Of a stretch of 64,000 bases of DNA, positions 22,284 through 34,637 are shown one piece after another. The stretch's first letter is position 1, and every line of letters begins with the position of its first letter. Both the position numbers and the translations under genes were made by a program. The notes under the pieces are model-generated. The model saw nothing but the letters and a program-made list of their open reading frames with translations, ran no database searches and was not told the DNA's origin. This stretch comes from Malaya genurostris (Eukaryota > Arthropoda > Insecta > Diptera > Culicidae): assembly GCF_030247185.1 (NCBI RefSeq), contig NC_080572.1, positions 297,276,314 through 297,340,313 on the forward strand, written 5' to 3'.

Positions 22284-25200
22284 ATAAAAGTATTCGGAGA
22301 ATTTTTGTAAGTCCAGATCGGATGGAAATTCAAGTCCGGATGTCGGATAATCGTCATAAAGAGTGGCTTTTGACATGCGGAACCCCAGCTTCTCTACCCT
22401 AGGAAATGTCGTCTACACCCGTGTATCGAACTTAAAATCTGGCATGTTTTCTTGAGTCTGAAGAAGCTGATATAGTCTAGAATTGGGTACAGGGTGTTGA
22501 AATCCACATCAAGACTTTCAGATTTTTAACAGGTTCCTAGACAGCAATATTCTAATAGTTCGCGGCCGTATTCATCAACCGATATTTCTGCTTCAAATTT
22601 CTAGCAGTACAAGTATTCTAAAGCATGCAAACTGGCGGATATTCGCATTTGCTAGAAAAGCATGAGCTAATATTTGTTCTGTATTCTGCATGAACTGAAC
22701 TTGAAATGTAGACAGGTTTTGAATTTTTGCTAAAACATATGAACTATTTCACCAATTGTTTTTATCAGCTCATTTATATTTTCTTTCTTATTGATATCAC
22801 AACAATTGAATGATTTACATCGTATTTGCAACTAATAGATTGGCTTGATACTGGATTCGATTTAGCAATGATTTATTGAAAAGTTTCCCACGTGTCTACA
22901 TAAACCTATCATGAATACATTAGCTCTGAGCCTTTCTCAGATAGATTTTTTTTATTGGTGAAGCCCGCCTATTTTGAATTTACTGCTTACTAAAAATGAG
23001 CAAATGTAGGAAATCACTGAATTCGAAAGACCTCATAGTTAGCTTGAAGACATTCCAAACAGTGAAACTGTTTTCGGCTAGTTCGACTGATAATACTCTT
23101 ATCGTTTTTCATTTCCAAGCTCTAGTTTGGAAACCACACGCAGCATACCTATGAGCAGTTTTCCTGCACCGCTCTCCTTTTTTTCTATTTATAGTATCCT
23201 TATTTTTCAAGCTCTGATTTCACTTTATAATAGATTTCATACCGATACACACTATCAAAATCGACATCGATCAACGACGAATACAGCACAAAAAAAATGG
23301 ATATCAACACGTAAATTTTCCTAACGCCGTCGTAACGTTGACAACTGACTGGCGAAGCCTGCTGGTCGTCGCCAGAATATCGTGCGCCTTTCCCCCTCCA
23401 TCTTAGTAATCCACCCTCGCTCGCAACCAACTTTCTATGTCACATTTCCATCACCATGGCTGATGTATAGAGATTCGATTTTCCGGATTTCAAGTCCCGG
23501 TTGAGCGTCTTCAGCCTGTCGGATTCTTTTGTCGTTCCATCAATATGTGCTCGAGTCAGTAGCTCAGACGTGTTTGTGTGCGTTTCGTTTTCCATACCTT
23601 ATCTGAACGTCAAGACGGAAGCAATTTTAGGAGGGTGAAAAACTGTCACACTGTTTTTATCCCCTCCCCCTCGTCGGTGTCGATTATTCCGATGAAAGAC
23701 TATCTTTCGCTGAACATTTCTCTATCAGCTGCAAGTCGTTATTGTTGTTTTCAAACCGTTCCATGTGTCCAATGGTTGAATCTTAACCCATGATGAAAAA
23801 TACTGGTATAATTATTACACGGTTTTTTCCCGTATGTGTAGAGGATCCAATCAAGCCCCAAGAGTCCATTTATTAGATTACACCACCGACGACACTTTCC
23901 ACTGACGACGGCTGCTGCTGCTGCTGCTACTGTTTTGTGGGATCGATACCGTTTTCTCAATTGTCTATCCCATAATAGCTTCGACACATCGTAACTGCAA
24001 TGAATCGTGCTTTTCCAGCTTCGGAAAGGATTATCACTCCGGTGCCAAGTGGCGAGTGGTTCCCGCTTTCCGTAAGGCAGTTCATGGTCGCTACCGGGCG
24101 TTTGTAGGTATGTTCGTGAGTGAGCATCCTTTCCTTACGAAACAGTGTACCCCCTTTTTTCCCCCCATTCGGCCCCATTTTACCGTTTGGCTTCGGTATA
24201 TGTAAAGATAATATCCACTGGTTTTATACGGATGAGTAATTACCTTGATCCTTGAACCTAGCCACCAGTTTGTAGTTTAGCCGTCCTGTAAACGGTTACC
24301 GAAAGCCAGCCAAAGCGATACGACTGTCGGATTAGAAAGTGAAATTAATTAAGTTCTAAACTCATTAAAAAGCCATATAAGCGCCGCCATTAATTTGCTC
24401 TTGCCTTTTGCCTCGGTATGATATCGCTGCTCTCGGTGGTTGGGAATCGGATGGGATTTACGTACTTGAAGCCCGGTGCAGAGGTCAATGGCTTTCGCCT
24501 GGAGCTGAGCTATTGTCGAACTCTCTGTTATCATATTCCGATCTGTCTTCCGGTGTCGTATCATCTCTCCTGCACCGTCGGTGTTTAAGCAATTTTCAGA
24601 CAATTGGATTTTTGATTAACTCTATTCTGGGGCAAACAAAGACCATAAATTGATGCTGTTTCTGTACGTGCATGGTTTGCAAAGGTTGTCCTTGACTCAA
24701 TCAGTGATGCCAGCTCCCATACAGAAGATCAACGCAACAAAGTGAATTGCAGAAAATAAACAATATTTGATTCATAAATATTTTAATATGAATAAATATT
24801 GTAACCAAGGATGGCTTTTATCGTATCAAAGAACACTCACCAGCAACTCTTCACACGATTCAATCAGTACCATCAAAGAGAGACGTATATCATTGCAACA
24901 ACAAAAACCCGGCATAGCTCATTTAACATAGAATAGAAGCCAGTTCGAGAGCGAATTTCTCGGGATGACATTTCTGAGAATCAAAGGTTAGCACGCTGCT
25001 GTGGGGATCTTCTCTGAAGCAACAAACGGTCGCTTATTCTCGTTTCGCGATCCGATTCTATACAGGCAGTTGATAATTGCGATAGAATCATTTCACTATT
25101 GTCGCTTATTCTAACTATGTGCATATAACCTTTGTATAAGTTGTGTCTATGAAAATGTCTGTGAATGCTCCATACAAGGGTGTTGAAATATTGCAACCTA

Positions 25201-25799
25201 GTATGAGAATCATCAAGTCGTATCATCGATTCGGTTTTCTGCGATAATTGTCAACTTGCGATTCTCTCTTGGTAAATTCCACACAGCACCGATCATTATC
25301 AGACTGTTATTTTGCTTTAAGGGCCGTGAAATACTCAGAGTATGAAGTGGAACGAAGAAATGTAGAAAAATTCTCTCGCGGTTGATGCATTGAGAGACTC
25401 GAGTTCTTGTAGCATCTTCTACCGGATTGAAAATGTTGTATACAATATAGAGAGATATCGAGCAGCTTCTGTCAAATTTTCGGCAATCACCAACACTGCT
25501 TGTAACTGTCTTCAATGCTACATCATAGATCTTATATTGAAAGTTTAAACTCCACGAAAACCTACTGGCAGCTACTATAAAGCAGAGTGAAGAATTAGCA
25601 TGATCCTGCGTTAAATCTTTTTCGAAATGGTTCATGAAATTCAAGAAAACCAGCTTTAAGATCAACATAAAATTTATTCGGATGGAATGAACTCCGCAAT
25701 TAATAAACCAAAAACTGTCATGTCGATTTAGGATGAAATCAGAATGAATATATTAGATTTTAGTTACGAGTTTGATGCTTTTTCTGAATGTAAAAACTT
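22284..25799. other. Intergenic DNA, no gene supported
   Basis: Mixed unique and repeat-like sequence. 23.1-24.6 kb is more GC-rich, with a GCT tract at 23,911-23,928. Short open frames on both strands (the longest, 151 codons, at 25,213-25,668 on the minus strand) show no domain, and part of that one is the dispersed repeat shared with 10.7-10.98 kb. Confidence 0.4.
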
Positions 25800-25802
25800 A
25801 AC

Positions 25803-26105
25803 CTACCTGTCCTCCAACATTTTGATACCCTTTAAAAAATTAAAAAAAGATTTGTGAACGCCTTCAAATAGGCTTCCGTTTCTGCGATGACCGCAGCATT
25901 CGACGAAAATTTCTTTCACTGGAGAAACCTTTTCAGGTTTGAAATTAGATAATAGTCGCTGGGGGCTAAATCTGGAGAATACGGGGGATGGATCCGTACC
26001 GCAAATCATTCAATTTCACCGTTGCCGTTTTACCAGGACACGAAACTCGTCTTTTTCCATAGCTTGATGAAAACTAGAACTCGTCTGACACGATCAGCTG
26101 TTATT
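25803..26105 (-). pseudogene. DD34D mariner transposase C-terminal remnant
   Basis: On the minus strand the sequence reads NDLRYG.., then PPYSPDLAPSDYYLISNLKRFLQ, then AVIAETEAY and a degenerate K.WRTGR end, with two stops. This is the C-terminus of a mariner (DD34D) transposase; the third catalytic Asp (SDYY) is still present. It is homologous to 47,300-47,640, which lies in the opposite orientation. No terminal repeats could be assigned. Confidence 0.75.
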
Positions 26106-26159
26106 CAAACACTAGTGGATAGATTATCATGAAATTTGGCATTGGGACATCCAGAGGCT

Positions 26160-26818
26160 TGGAAGAATTTGGTTCAGAAATCTTCAAACTCTAGTTCCTG
26201 TATTCCTCAACATTTTGAACCTGCATTCTGGAATGCATTTTAGTACTTTATTATAAAAAAAAACAACTGAATTTCGGATGTGAATTCTGGTCCTGAATTC
26301 CGACCTGAAGTTCCAGTACTTAAGGTTCAGAGCTCAGTTTCAGAACACTGAACCTGAATTCAGATACTGAGTTCCGAACAGAAATTTTTGATCTGAATTC
26401 TGGTCTGAACCTCGATTTTTGTTCTAGAACTCAGTTTCAAAATTCAGATCGAAGCCCCGCATTCATTTTCGAAATTTAGATCCAAGGTCCAGATCTAGAA
26501 TCAAGATCCTGATCTCAACTCCAGGTTTCAAAACCCAGAATTTTAAAAAAATCTGGATTCATATGCTGAATCTGTATTTCAGAATTGGACTCTAGAGTTG
26601 GATTCTAGACCTGGATTCTGGTCTGAACTTAAATTAACCTTCTTTACTTATCAAGCTGTTTCATGCTACCGAAGGTTCTATCACAACTTGCTGATAATAT
26701 CTCCAATGACGAGGAGCAAAATAAGAGATATTCATTGTTAAAAATTTATCACTCAGCCATTTGATAAATTTTGAAAAGGCGCCTCATAGTAAAGTATGAC
26801 GTAAACTGAGGTCTCTTT
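26160..26818 (-). repeat. Inverted copy of the TTCAGAATTC repeat block
   Basis: This block is the reverse complement of about 37,190-38,000. Matches include GCTCCTCGTCATTGGAGATAT (as its complement near 26,706-26,726), the TTAAGTACTGGAACTTCAGGTC phrase and the ACCTTGGATC phrase. It marks a repeat family with a unique-looking flank (26,640-26,818) and a degenerate TTCAGAATTC interior. Confidence 0.85.
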
Positions 26819-26822
26819 TTAA

Positions 26823-27556
26823 GGGCTGAGGACAGTACCGTAAAGTGGTAGGTTTTTTGCTATTTTCCCGTTTCAAATTAATTTTTTTTGGAAACGGTGC
26901 AGAATATAGAAAAACCCACCTGACAATGTCTTCGAAATTTAGTTAAGAATATTCTGTGAAATTTTCAGAATGATTCATTGAGTTTAGCGTTCGTGTTGTA
27001 TTTTTTTCTGACTGAAGAACTACTGAAAATTGGAACGCTCGGAAATGCATACCTCTACTTGTTCATCGAATATCTCGGCTTTGAAGGCTTGTATCATAAA
27101 TCTACCGTAACAAAGTCTAGATAATTTAGTTTAGATGCGATTAGTACATAAAAACATATATGTTATCGCTTTAACATATAATAAAGTCTTGCATTTTTCT
27201 GTGAAACAAAGTCAGTTTCAATGCATCCGCCATTTTTTTCGCTTTGGTTTCCTGATAGCATTCTGAAAAAGGAGAGAGAAATAAAATTGGCTCGACAAGG
27301 CTGCCAAACACACAGACATTCAATCTTTGTGAAAGTTGAATATTTTTTCATTGTTCATTGGAATCCATGTAATGTCCAACCCATACGATAGATTACTGTG
27401 ATAAAACTTCTCATCAAAATAATAAAATGTATGCTGGCAACCCGGTACAGTTTGCTCATATACGAGAGAGTACAAGAGAAATACGATGCGCAAAGGGAAT
27501 TGAGCGAGCTACGTGGTCGATTTAAAACTCAACACGTGACCTTCTGTCCTCAGACC
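26823..27556. mobile_element. piggyBac-like MITE, 734 bp
   Basis: The termini GGGCTGAGGACAG (26,823 on) and CTGTCCTCAGACC (ending 27,556) form a 13-bp inverted repeat with one mismatch. TTAA at 26,819-26,822 and again at 27,557-27,560 is the target duplication. TTAA targets and GG-starting ends are typical of piggyBac. There is no transposase inside. It lies directly at the edge of the 26.2-26.8 kb repeat block. Confidence 0.7.
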
Positions 27557-27639
27557 TTAAATCGCTAAATTGAAGACTTTTTTCTATATGAAATGTCTTA
27601 GAAATGTATGAAACGTCCAGATCTGGTGTAATTTAAACA

Positions 27640-28645
27640 ATTTTTTTTAAAGAATCGACTTTGGGATTTTGAATTTAAAACCGCGTAACTTCGGAAGTCC
27701 GCGTTGAAAAACATATTAATTTCAGAAATCAGAAAAAAACGCATAAGTTCGGAAATCCGCGCAAAAAGAAGCCGTGTAAAAAAAGACCTCAGTGTATTCA
27801 CGTGAAAAGTTAATCGGTTGTCAAATGTCAAAGTTATACAATGTTACTAGCTGACCCGTCGAACTTCGTCTCGCCTAAAATTGAGACTTCCAAAATCGAA
27901 AAACCCTGTTTTAATCCACCTAGTGGTGTAATGATGCCTTTCTCATATCAATCATACTATCATATATAATACTGTGGTATTCTACAAAATAATTTTCTTC
28001 GATTCTTAAAAGAATAACCGAAATCAGTTTGTTGTCTACTGATAAAAGCTATCAATTGGAAAACATTTGAGGTCGGTTTAGAAATTTTTTTAAGGTTTTG
28101 CCCCATTTTCAGTGATGGTATACAATTTTTAACCCACTTTACCCTATTTTTCCGGATCCGGAAGTCGGATTCGCATGAAATTTAGGAATCACGTATGGGA
28201 CCACAGGACCTTTCATTTGAACCTAAGTTTGTGAAAATCGGTCACGCCATCTATGAGAAAAGTTAGAACATATATTTTCTTTTTTTTGCACATTTTACCC
28301 CACAACTCCCGAACCGGAAGTCGGATCCAAATAATATTCAGGAATTTTGTATGGGACCTCAAGATCTTTCATTTGAATCTAAGTTTGTGAAAATCGGTTC
28401 AGCCATCTCCCAGAAAAGTTAGTTCAAAAAAACGTTGGTATATGACACTCGGCCCTCCGGGTCTCGGTTCAAAAGTCGGTTTTCACAGTGACCTTTCTAT
28501 ATGAGAAAGGCAAACATTTTTTTGGTACCGAAAAAAAAACGCATAACTTTGGAAATCCGCGTAAAATAACGCCTAACTTCGGAAATCCACGTAAAAAAAG
28601 GCGCGTAAAAGGAAACCGCATAAAAAAGAACCGCGTAAAAAGAAA
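27640..28645. repeat. CGCGTAACTTCGGAAATCCG repeat interrupted by another element
   Basis: Phrases like GCATAACTTCGGAAATCCGCG recur at about 27,672, 27,740, 28,537 and 28,568, ending in both halves at a CAGTGTA-TCA phrase. The two halves flank the separate repeat at 27,936-28,511. Low complexity and frequent A-runs make the outer limits uncertain. Confidence 0.6.
27936..28511. repeat. GCCTTTCTCATAT-ended dispersed repeat, 576 bp
   Basis: GCCTTTCTCATAT at 27,936-27,948 is mirrored exactly by ATATGAGAAAGGC at 28,499-28,511. The left end is preceded by TTAATCCACCTAGTGGTG, which also precedes the copy at 44,990. Inside are two copies of a roughly 150-bp unit (GGAAGTCGGAT ... GTTTGTGAAAATCGGT ... 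AGCCATCTCCCAGAAAAGTT). The closing phrase is TCGGCCCTCCGGGTCTCGG, followed by a small terminal hairpin CCTTTCTATATGAGAAAGG. No coding capacity. Confidence 0.7.
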
Positions 28646-31240
28646 CCCCAGTGTAGTCATATCATTGATTGAGTCACCACATTATTTTGCTGAGTACTCC
28701 GTCTACAATTAGAGAACGGCTATAAGTTTGCTTCTAAAAATCGATAACAGAAAAATGCGACACTGTGGAGTTAATATACCAGTTGTCGTCTTTTCTTTTG
28801 AGCCAATGCATTGAAAAGAGACAGTAGATCTCGCAACTAACAATTTTAAGATATCATGTTCTCTCTTTATTTTCTTTATTTCTGGAGCAGAGAAAAGCCT
28901 ACTGGAGATAAGTTATTATCAATCTATCACAATCTCCAGTAGGCATACAACCTCCACATCCTTTGTACCAGCAGATTACAGAATATCCAAATGAATAATT
29001 TGTCTAAAGTTACTTTCTAAGTTAGTTAGTTCTAAGCAGGCCCGGTGAAAGAGGTGCGTACGGTGGGTAGTACTTCACACCCGAAAATGTTTAAGGTGGG
29101 TAATTACCCCCCTGAAATTTCGAGCAAAAAACAATGGTAATATTGTTATTATTTATCAAGTCAAGCATATTTTTATTTTAACTAAGAATAAATAAAATCA
29201 AATTTATAGAATGCTTGTACTCAAGGTGGAGCAAGGATGTAAAGATATTCAATAGAAAGGTGAGACGTGAAAAGAGCTATTTGAGCAACCAGAAATCTTT
29301 TAGAAACCTTCAGCCAGAGTAGTTTAGCTTCAGCATCTCATCAATGCAAATCACTCGAGTATCTGGTATGCCGGAAAGTACCTTCTTAAGCATTTACTAT
29401 CCGGACCGGCAAAAGAAAAGTTACCAGAAGTTGTCACTTTCTGTTTGCGACGGCATTCTCATACACAATGAGTTCTTCACTGTATGGATATTTTTATCTA
29501 TCTCCTTATAGCTATACGTTCGTCTCCTATGGTAGAATGTGAAAGTTTAGTTACTAAAAGATTTCTGCTTGCTCAAATGAACCTTGTAACGTATCATTTT
29601 TCCATTTTATATCTTCGCATAAATAAAATCACTCAACATCTTTTGACGTAGGTCTACGCCTTTGTTTTCGAAACCGGAGTGCAAATTCAAAATACAGGAA
29701 ATAAAACCGTACAAACAGTGGTCAGATTTTTTATTGTTTACATCTCAACCATTATTTAACTGATTTTTGATATATTTTACATGGAAATATTTCTACGCAT
29801 CGATTCGAGTAGATAAATCCATATATTTCAGGTAATTGGTGAATAAAAGATCAATTCAATTTGCATTTTCAGATTCAGTATCGAATCGACTTACACTCTG
29901 TGCGGTTCGATACTGCCGTAGAGAAGGATGTTAACGCATCGATCAAAAAGTCCAGATAAACATCATTTTTTGAGCAAAATGCAATTGAATCGTTCTTGTA
30001 CTTTTCGATACCATACTTATAGAATGATTTGCCCATGGCTTCAAAATTTTTGATGATGCTTTCCTTATCCTGATAGTCGATGTTAATTATACCTCGATCA
30101 TCATCTAAAAACTGACGTCATGATTGTTCTAGCTACATGTTATATTCTCGGCTTGCTTTCCCCGTCTGAATGCTGCTATGACTCCGAAAAACGATGGATC
30201 CATGTTTCGTACACTGTTTAACACCAACGCACGAAATTCTTTTTCATTGCGACTAAACAGTGCCGGATCAGCTCTCTGAATCCTCGATGTGTTGTTGCTT
30301 TTATTCGATTGTGAGCGAACGAGGCACCATCTAATCTCACAAACTTTGATTTTGCGTTCATTTATGACGATTTTCTTATTTTTTTCCAAATGAATGTTTT
30401 ATTTCGCCACGTTCCAAATCAGGATACCACAAATCTTTATTTTCAGTGGATCCGGGTAACATTTCTCAAACCATTTCTGGGCTGGCACGGTTTTCTCCTT
30501 TTACAAAGCAATGTTTTACCAACACACATATGTCGGTAGGTACGATTGACGAGAAAATTTCCCATATGTCATCTGTAGGTTGGTACTTTCGAAAAATGAG
30601 GTTAGTTTGACATTACAAACGTCATCTCTGGCTCAGTCCCGGAAGTCAGTTTTGAACAATGTGTTATAGATATCAGCGGTTATTTGTAGATTTGTTTTGT
30701 GCGCCGTTCGATTCTCGAGCATTTTGATCGAAAATTCTCAAAGAATAATTTTCGAAAATTCGCAGACACAAATAAGTTTTTGCGGAATACAAAAGACTGC
30801 TGCCTTAATATTCAAAACAAATATTGGCAGTGATTTTGAAACTAGCTGGGTAGTTCTACGTCAACAGTTCGAACAACCCCACAATAGTTTTATGTCGTAT
30901 TTTGCCCTTAAATACGCAATTTTGTTTCAAAACAAAGTACGGAAAACGCTTCAAACTTCTAATTTACGCGATTTACGAGTAAAGTTATGTCGAAACAAAA
31001 CATTAAAAAATCGACCTTACGCTTTTAAGGGATAAATATTATTTCAATAATATTGTTCCTCCCGGTACGGAAAATTACACACCTGGGCATAACATGTTTC
31101 ACCGGTCCTGGTTCCAAGTATTCTAAGCCGTCTGTTTTCAAGTAATTATCCACAGTTATAAAATTTATCGAACGCAACTGAACGAACTTTAGCTCAGCGT
31201 AGCAAGAAAGTTAGCTCACAACTTGTCGCCAAAAAAAAAA
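28646..31240. other. Intergenic DNA, no gene supported
   Basis: A short stem (GCCTACTGGAGAT at 28,897 against ATCTCCAGTAGGC at 28,932-28,944) is visible. 29,880-29,930 resembles 6,220-6,290. Frames of 86 and 112 codons (30,129-30,389 minus and 30,697-31,035 plus) have no recognisable domain. Confidence 0.4.
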
Positions 31241-31261
31241 TTTTATTTGAAAGATAATTTA

Positions 31262-32310
31262 ATAATAATAAAGGCCTATTTGCGTACAAGCTTTACGTGG
31301 CCGATTGAGCTGAGTTTTTACATAAAAAAATTTTTGTATTGGATCTCGTTGTCACCCTTTTTCTAGGGGGAGAGGAGCTTCCATTTCCGTCCTGCGATGA
31401 TTTAGGGGCAGTTTGTTCGCGGTTCGTCTCGTCATCCATTGCCGCATCGGTGGTATTGTTGTTGATTTTGTTGCTAGTTGCTGTAGATGCGCCTTGTTGT
31501 ACATTGATTGCAGTTGCTGGTTGGTTGCAAGGTAAGTTGTTAACTGTAGCTGGTGTACTTTGTTTTATAGAGGATACTGATGGTTTCTTTGAAGGGGATG
31601 CTTCATTGTTGTTGGTGGCTGTCACAGGTGTACTGGGGTTGCTTGGGGTTGGTGTGAAGGAAGCACCGTTGTCCTTTGGTGGGGTTGTCTCTTTGTCCAG
31701 TTTATCACATGGCTTACCATAGTGAACAGCTTTTTGGCAATATTGACATGTGGCCATCTGATTGTCATAGGTAACAAGTGATTTGCACGGGATTCTTGTA
31801 TCCTGACCGAATGTCACATAAGAAGGTATAGGCCCCCTCAAGCGCATGGGTAACAAACGTACGCCATTTAGAATACCGGGGAAAAAGTTCTTTCACTTTT
31901 CTTTCTCGATAGAGAGAATCTCTCCGTATTGGGACATAGTTTTGCGAATATAAGAATCGATGACGCTTGAGGGAAGATCATGCACACGCACTTCTATAGC
32001 ACTATCTTCCATATATATTGGAATGTTGTAATTAATGTTCTCGTGCTCCACATAATGCACATTGTTATTGTCTTTTGCGAGTTGAATTGCATCCAACTCT
32101 TTATAAAACTGGATGTAAACAACATTATTCGTCTTATTGCATTGAAGTAAATGCACACGTTTAATGTCGAGATGCATTTGCTCCTTAAGCAAACCTTCAA
32201 GTTCTCGTATCGAAGGTCGAGTTTTGCACTGCTGGAAGTCAACAATAATTGTATTCTTTCGTGTCGGCGGTAGCTTTTGTTCGTTTGGTTCACTAATTTT
32301 CGAGGTCTAT
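31262..32310 (-). pseudogene. LINE ORF1 (gag-like) remnant with zinc knuckle
   Basis: Read on the minus strand: TRKNTIIVDFQQCKTRPSIR and REL.GLL.EQMHLDIKRVHLLQ, then VRVHDLPSSVIDSYIRK, FFPGILNGVRLLPMRLRGPIP, a zinc knuckle CQYCQKAVHYGKPC (C-x2-C-x4-H-x4-C) and a long Ser/Thr/Asn/Pro-rich tail ending near 31,293. This order is that of mosquito LINE ORF1 proteins, which bind element RNA. A single in-frame TGA at 31,893-31,895 separates the two long frames, at a place where a Trp codon (TGG) would be expected. The start is unclear because a stop precedes KISEPNEQ. No endonuclease/RT ORF follows on the minus strand; the sequence passes directly into an AATAATAATAAA-type end at 31,262-31,275. Confidence 0.75.
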
Positions 32311-32379
32311 TGTTCACTACACAATACTGTACTTGGTTTCTTCTGTCCTCAACGTAAGCGGTTTTGTTTTATCGACTGA

Positions 32380-34637
32380 CTTGGATGAGATGTGAAAGCG
32401 AACTGTCCCAAAAATTCCTCGTCTATTTTAAAGCAGCTAGAAAGTAAAACTTTTGGTTGCTTGAGGAGATTCCGCTATAATTTTAATTTGATCCTTATCT
32501 TAGCAATTTCAAAATACTTCACAAAAATTGGCAACATAAAATACCAATATCAAGCTATTACGTAAGAAATGTGAAAATTCAGCAACGCAATATTTCTGAC
32601 AAATGCGTGGAAGCTATTGACACGAGTCATTAAATCTAACATTCTTAACAGAAATATACTGTTTCAAGTGCATGAGAGAATCCTCTACGATTTCCTATTC
32701 GTGACCGGATCGACCCGGAATCGGCTACAACCCCAGATTAGACCATTTGCTATCGGGCATGATCGAGCACAGTCAACAAGTTTAGCACATATCGGGTTCC
32801 GCACCATTCTCGTCTGTCACGGTCGCTCGGATGGCGGGAATATTAATTAACGAGGACTGGACTGACGGACCCGGTTCAGATCGACCGCACACACAACTCT
32901 GCGAAAACTGTAGCAATTTAGGCCAGTAACATCACGAAACGCGTGGCGCCTCTCGGTCATGGCGTCGAGTTCCTGATTCCGGTCCTCCGTGTTCGCCCAC
33001 TGGAGATGAGTATCACTGCGACAGTACCGTGCGATATCCTCCAATGGTGCGTGAGAATGATATGTTTATGCTTGTTATTGCCTCCTGTCCACATACACAC
33101 ACGCACACACACACATACACTCCCCACTTCTGGAACTGAACGTAAACCGTCAATTCCATGCTAAAATATTCAGTGAAATGGCACTGTTTCGGTTGTTTAT
33201 CGCAGTGCGTTTGTCGAATGTCCAATGACCGTCGTACCCCACACACACACACACACACCTACGCCAAACGGATGCACCGACAATAAAACCGATGATTTAC
33301 GACTGTTCCCAGGCTTTGGTTGGCATCATCATCAACCGGGGGGGTAGATGTTAGATGATTTTTTTTTCGCATCCGTCACGAGGCCATTCAAGGGTTAGCT
33401 GGTTAGGTGCTCTTGTCATGGAGGTTTGGAAAACTGGTTATTTTGACGCGCCTTTTGTCACTAGGATTGACGTCCTTAATCTTCGGTCAAACACGCACCG
33501 GCTGCGAGAGGTTGGTGGAGACCGTCATGTATGCGAATGTGTACAAAAGTGGCCCACAATTCATCATCGCGTTTTTCTGATGTGGATATGTGAAATGTCA
33601 TGAATCGCGACAGTTGACCGGATGTGGAAAAATCATTCATTTGATCTGACATGATTGATGCTGTGCTGCTTCCATTCAGAGCTACAACAGAGGATTTTTA
33701 TTTTTATTTTTCGGGACAAATTGGGCTACCTTTGAGTTCCGAATTTCCCAGCTTTGTTGAATTGTTTCAATTTCCATTTTTGATCGGTACGATACAATCA
33801 ATCCGATACTCGTGATAAGAACGGATGAATGACAAGCAGTCGGATCAATTTTGCTAGGTGGAAAATATGTACCTATTCGTGTTTTTCCTTTTGCGCAAGA
33901 GAAATTGCTTTTTCGAACCTTTTCCTTTATGCTGTGAGACGGTGAGAAAAGCTGTTACTGCCTCCGGTTCCATTTTCACCATCCGAGAACACCGAGGGTT
34001 GGTTGGTGTCTGTCTTCCGTCGATGATCGTAATGAGTTTTGATTACACATCCGACTCCCGCTGAAGCTTTACCGTTCCGTCACACCGTGGCTGCCACTTT
34101 TGACATTGTATTCTATCAGGAGGACGACATTTTGAATTAGGGTGCTGATAAAAGTAGGCTGTGTGTTTCAAGGAAAATTGATGGAACATTTTCGACGATT
34201 CCGGGGGGTATTAAATTACCCTAATCTAGCAAGCTTTCTCGTTGCCACTTGTTTACTTTATTTCAGTTAAGCAATTTTTCCAATGTATTCAGTCAACTAA
34301 AATAATCGATTTTTTTTTTGGTGGCATAAAGTAATTTGCAACACGAAGCATGATGAAGCGTCGGACAATGTTTAAAGTGAATGAAGATGAATGAATGCAA
34401 TATTTTTAACGCAGTTTAAGGAGGTTGTTTTCTCCAGAGACAGGACTCGAGCATGCAATTTTTCTTTATTCATTGGAATAGTTCTACTATTTTAACTATC
34501 CTGGGATGCCAATAACACGTCTCAGCAAACAAGCCGATTAAATAGGGCGTCGTTTATTTATATATCTCGTAGTTGTAAGTTTAATCTTACTAGTATCTCT
34601 TTATATCAAAAGGGATGCATTATTTAGTAGTTTATAG
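32380..34637. other. Largely unique intergenic DNA with CA tracts
   Basis: CA microsatellites occur at about 33,094-33,120 and 33,240-33,258. The 32.7-34.1 kb part is GC-richer and free of recognisable repeats, like 16.8-18.6 kb and 23.1-24.6 kb, so it may be conserved non-coding sequence. No gene is supported. Confidence 0.35.

Noticed and set aside
25213..25668. 151-codon minus-strand frame
   Set aside because: No domain, and part of it is a dispersed repeat shared with 10.7-10.98 kb.
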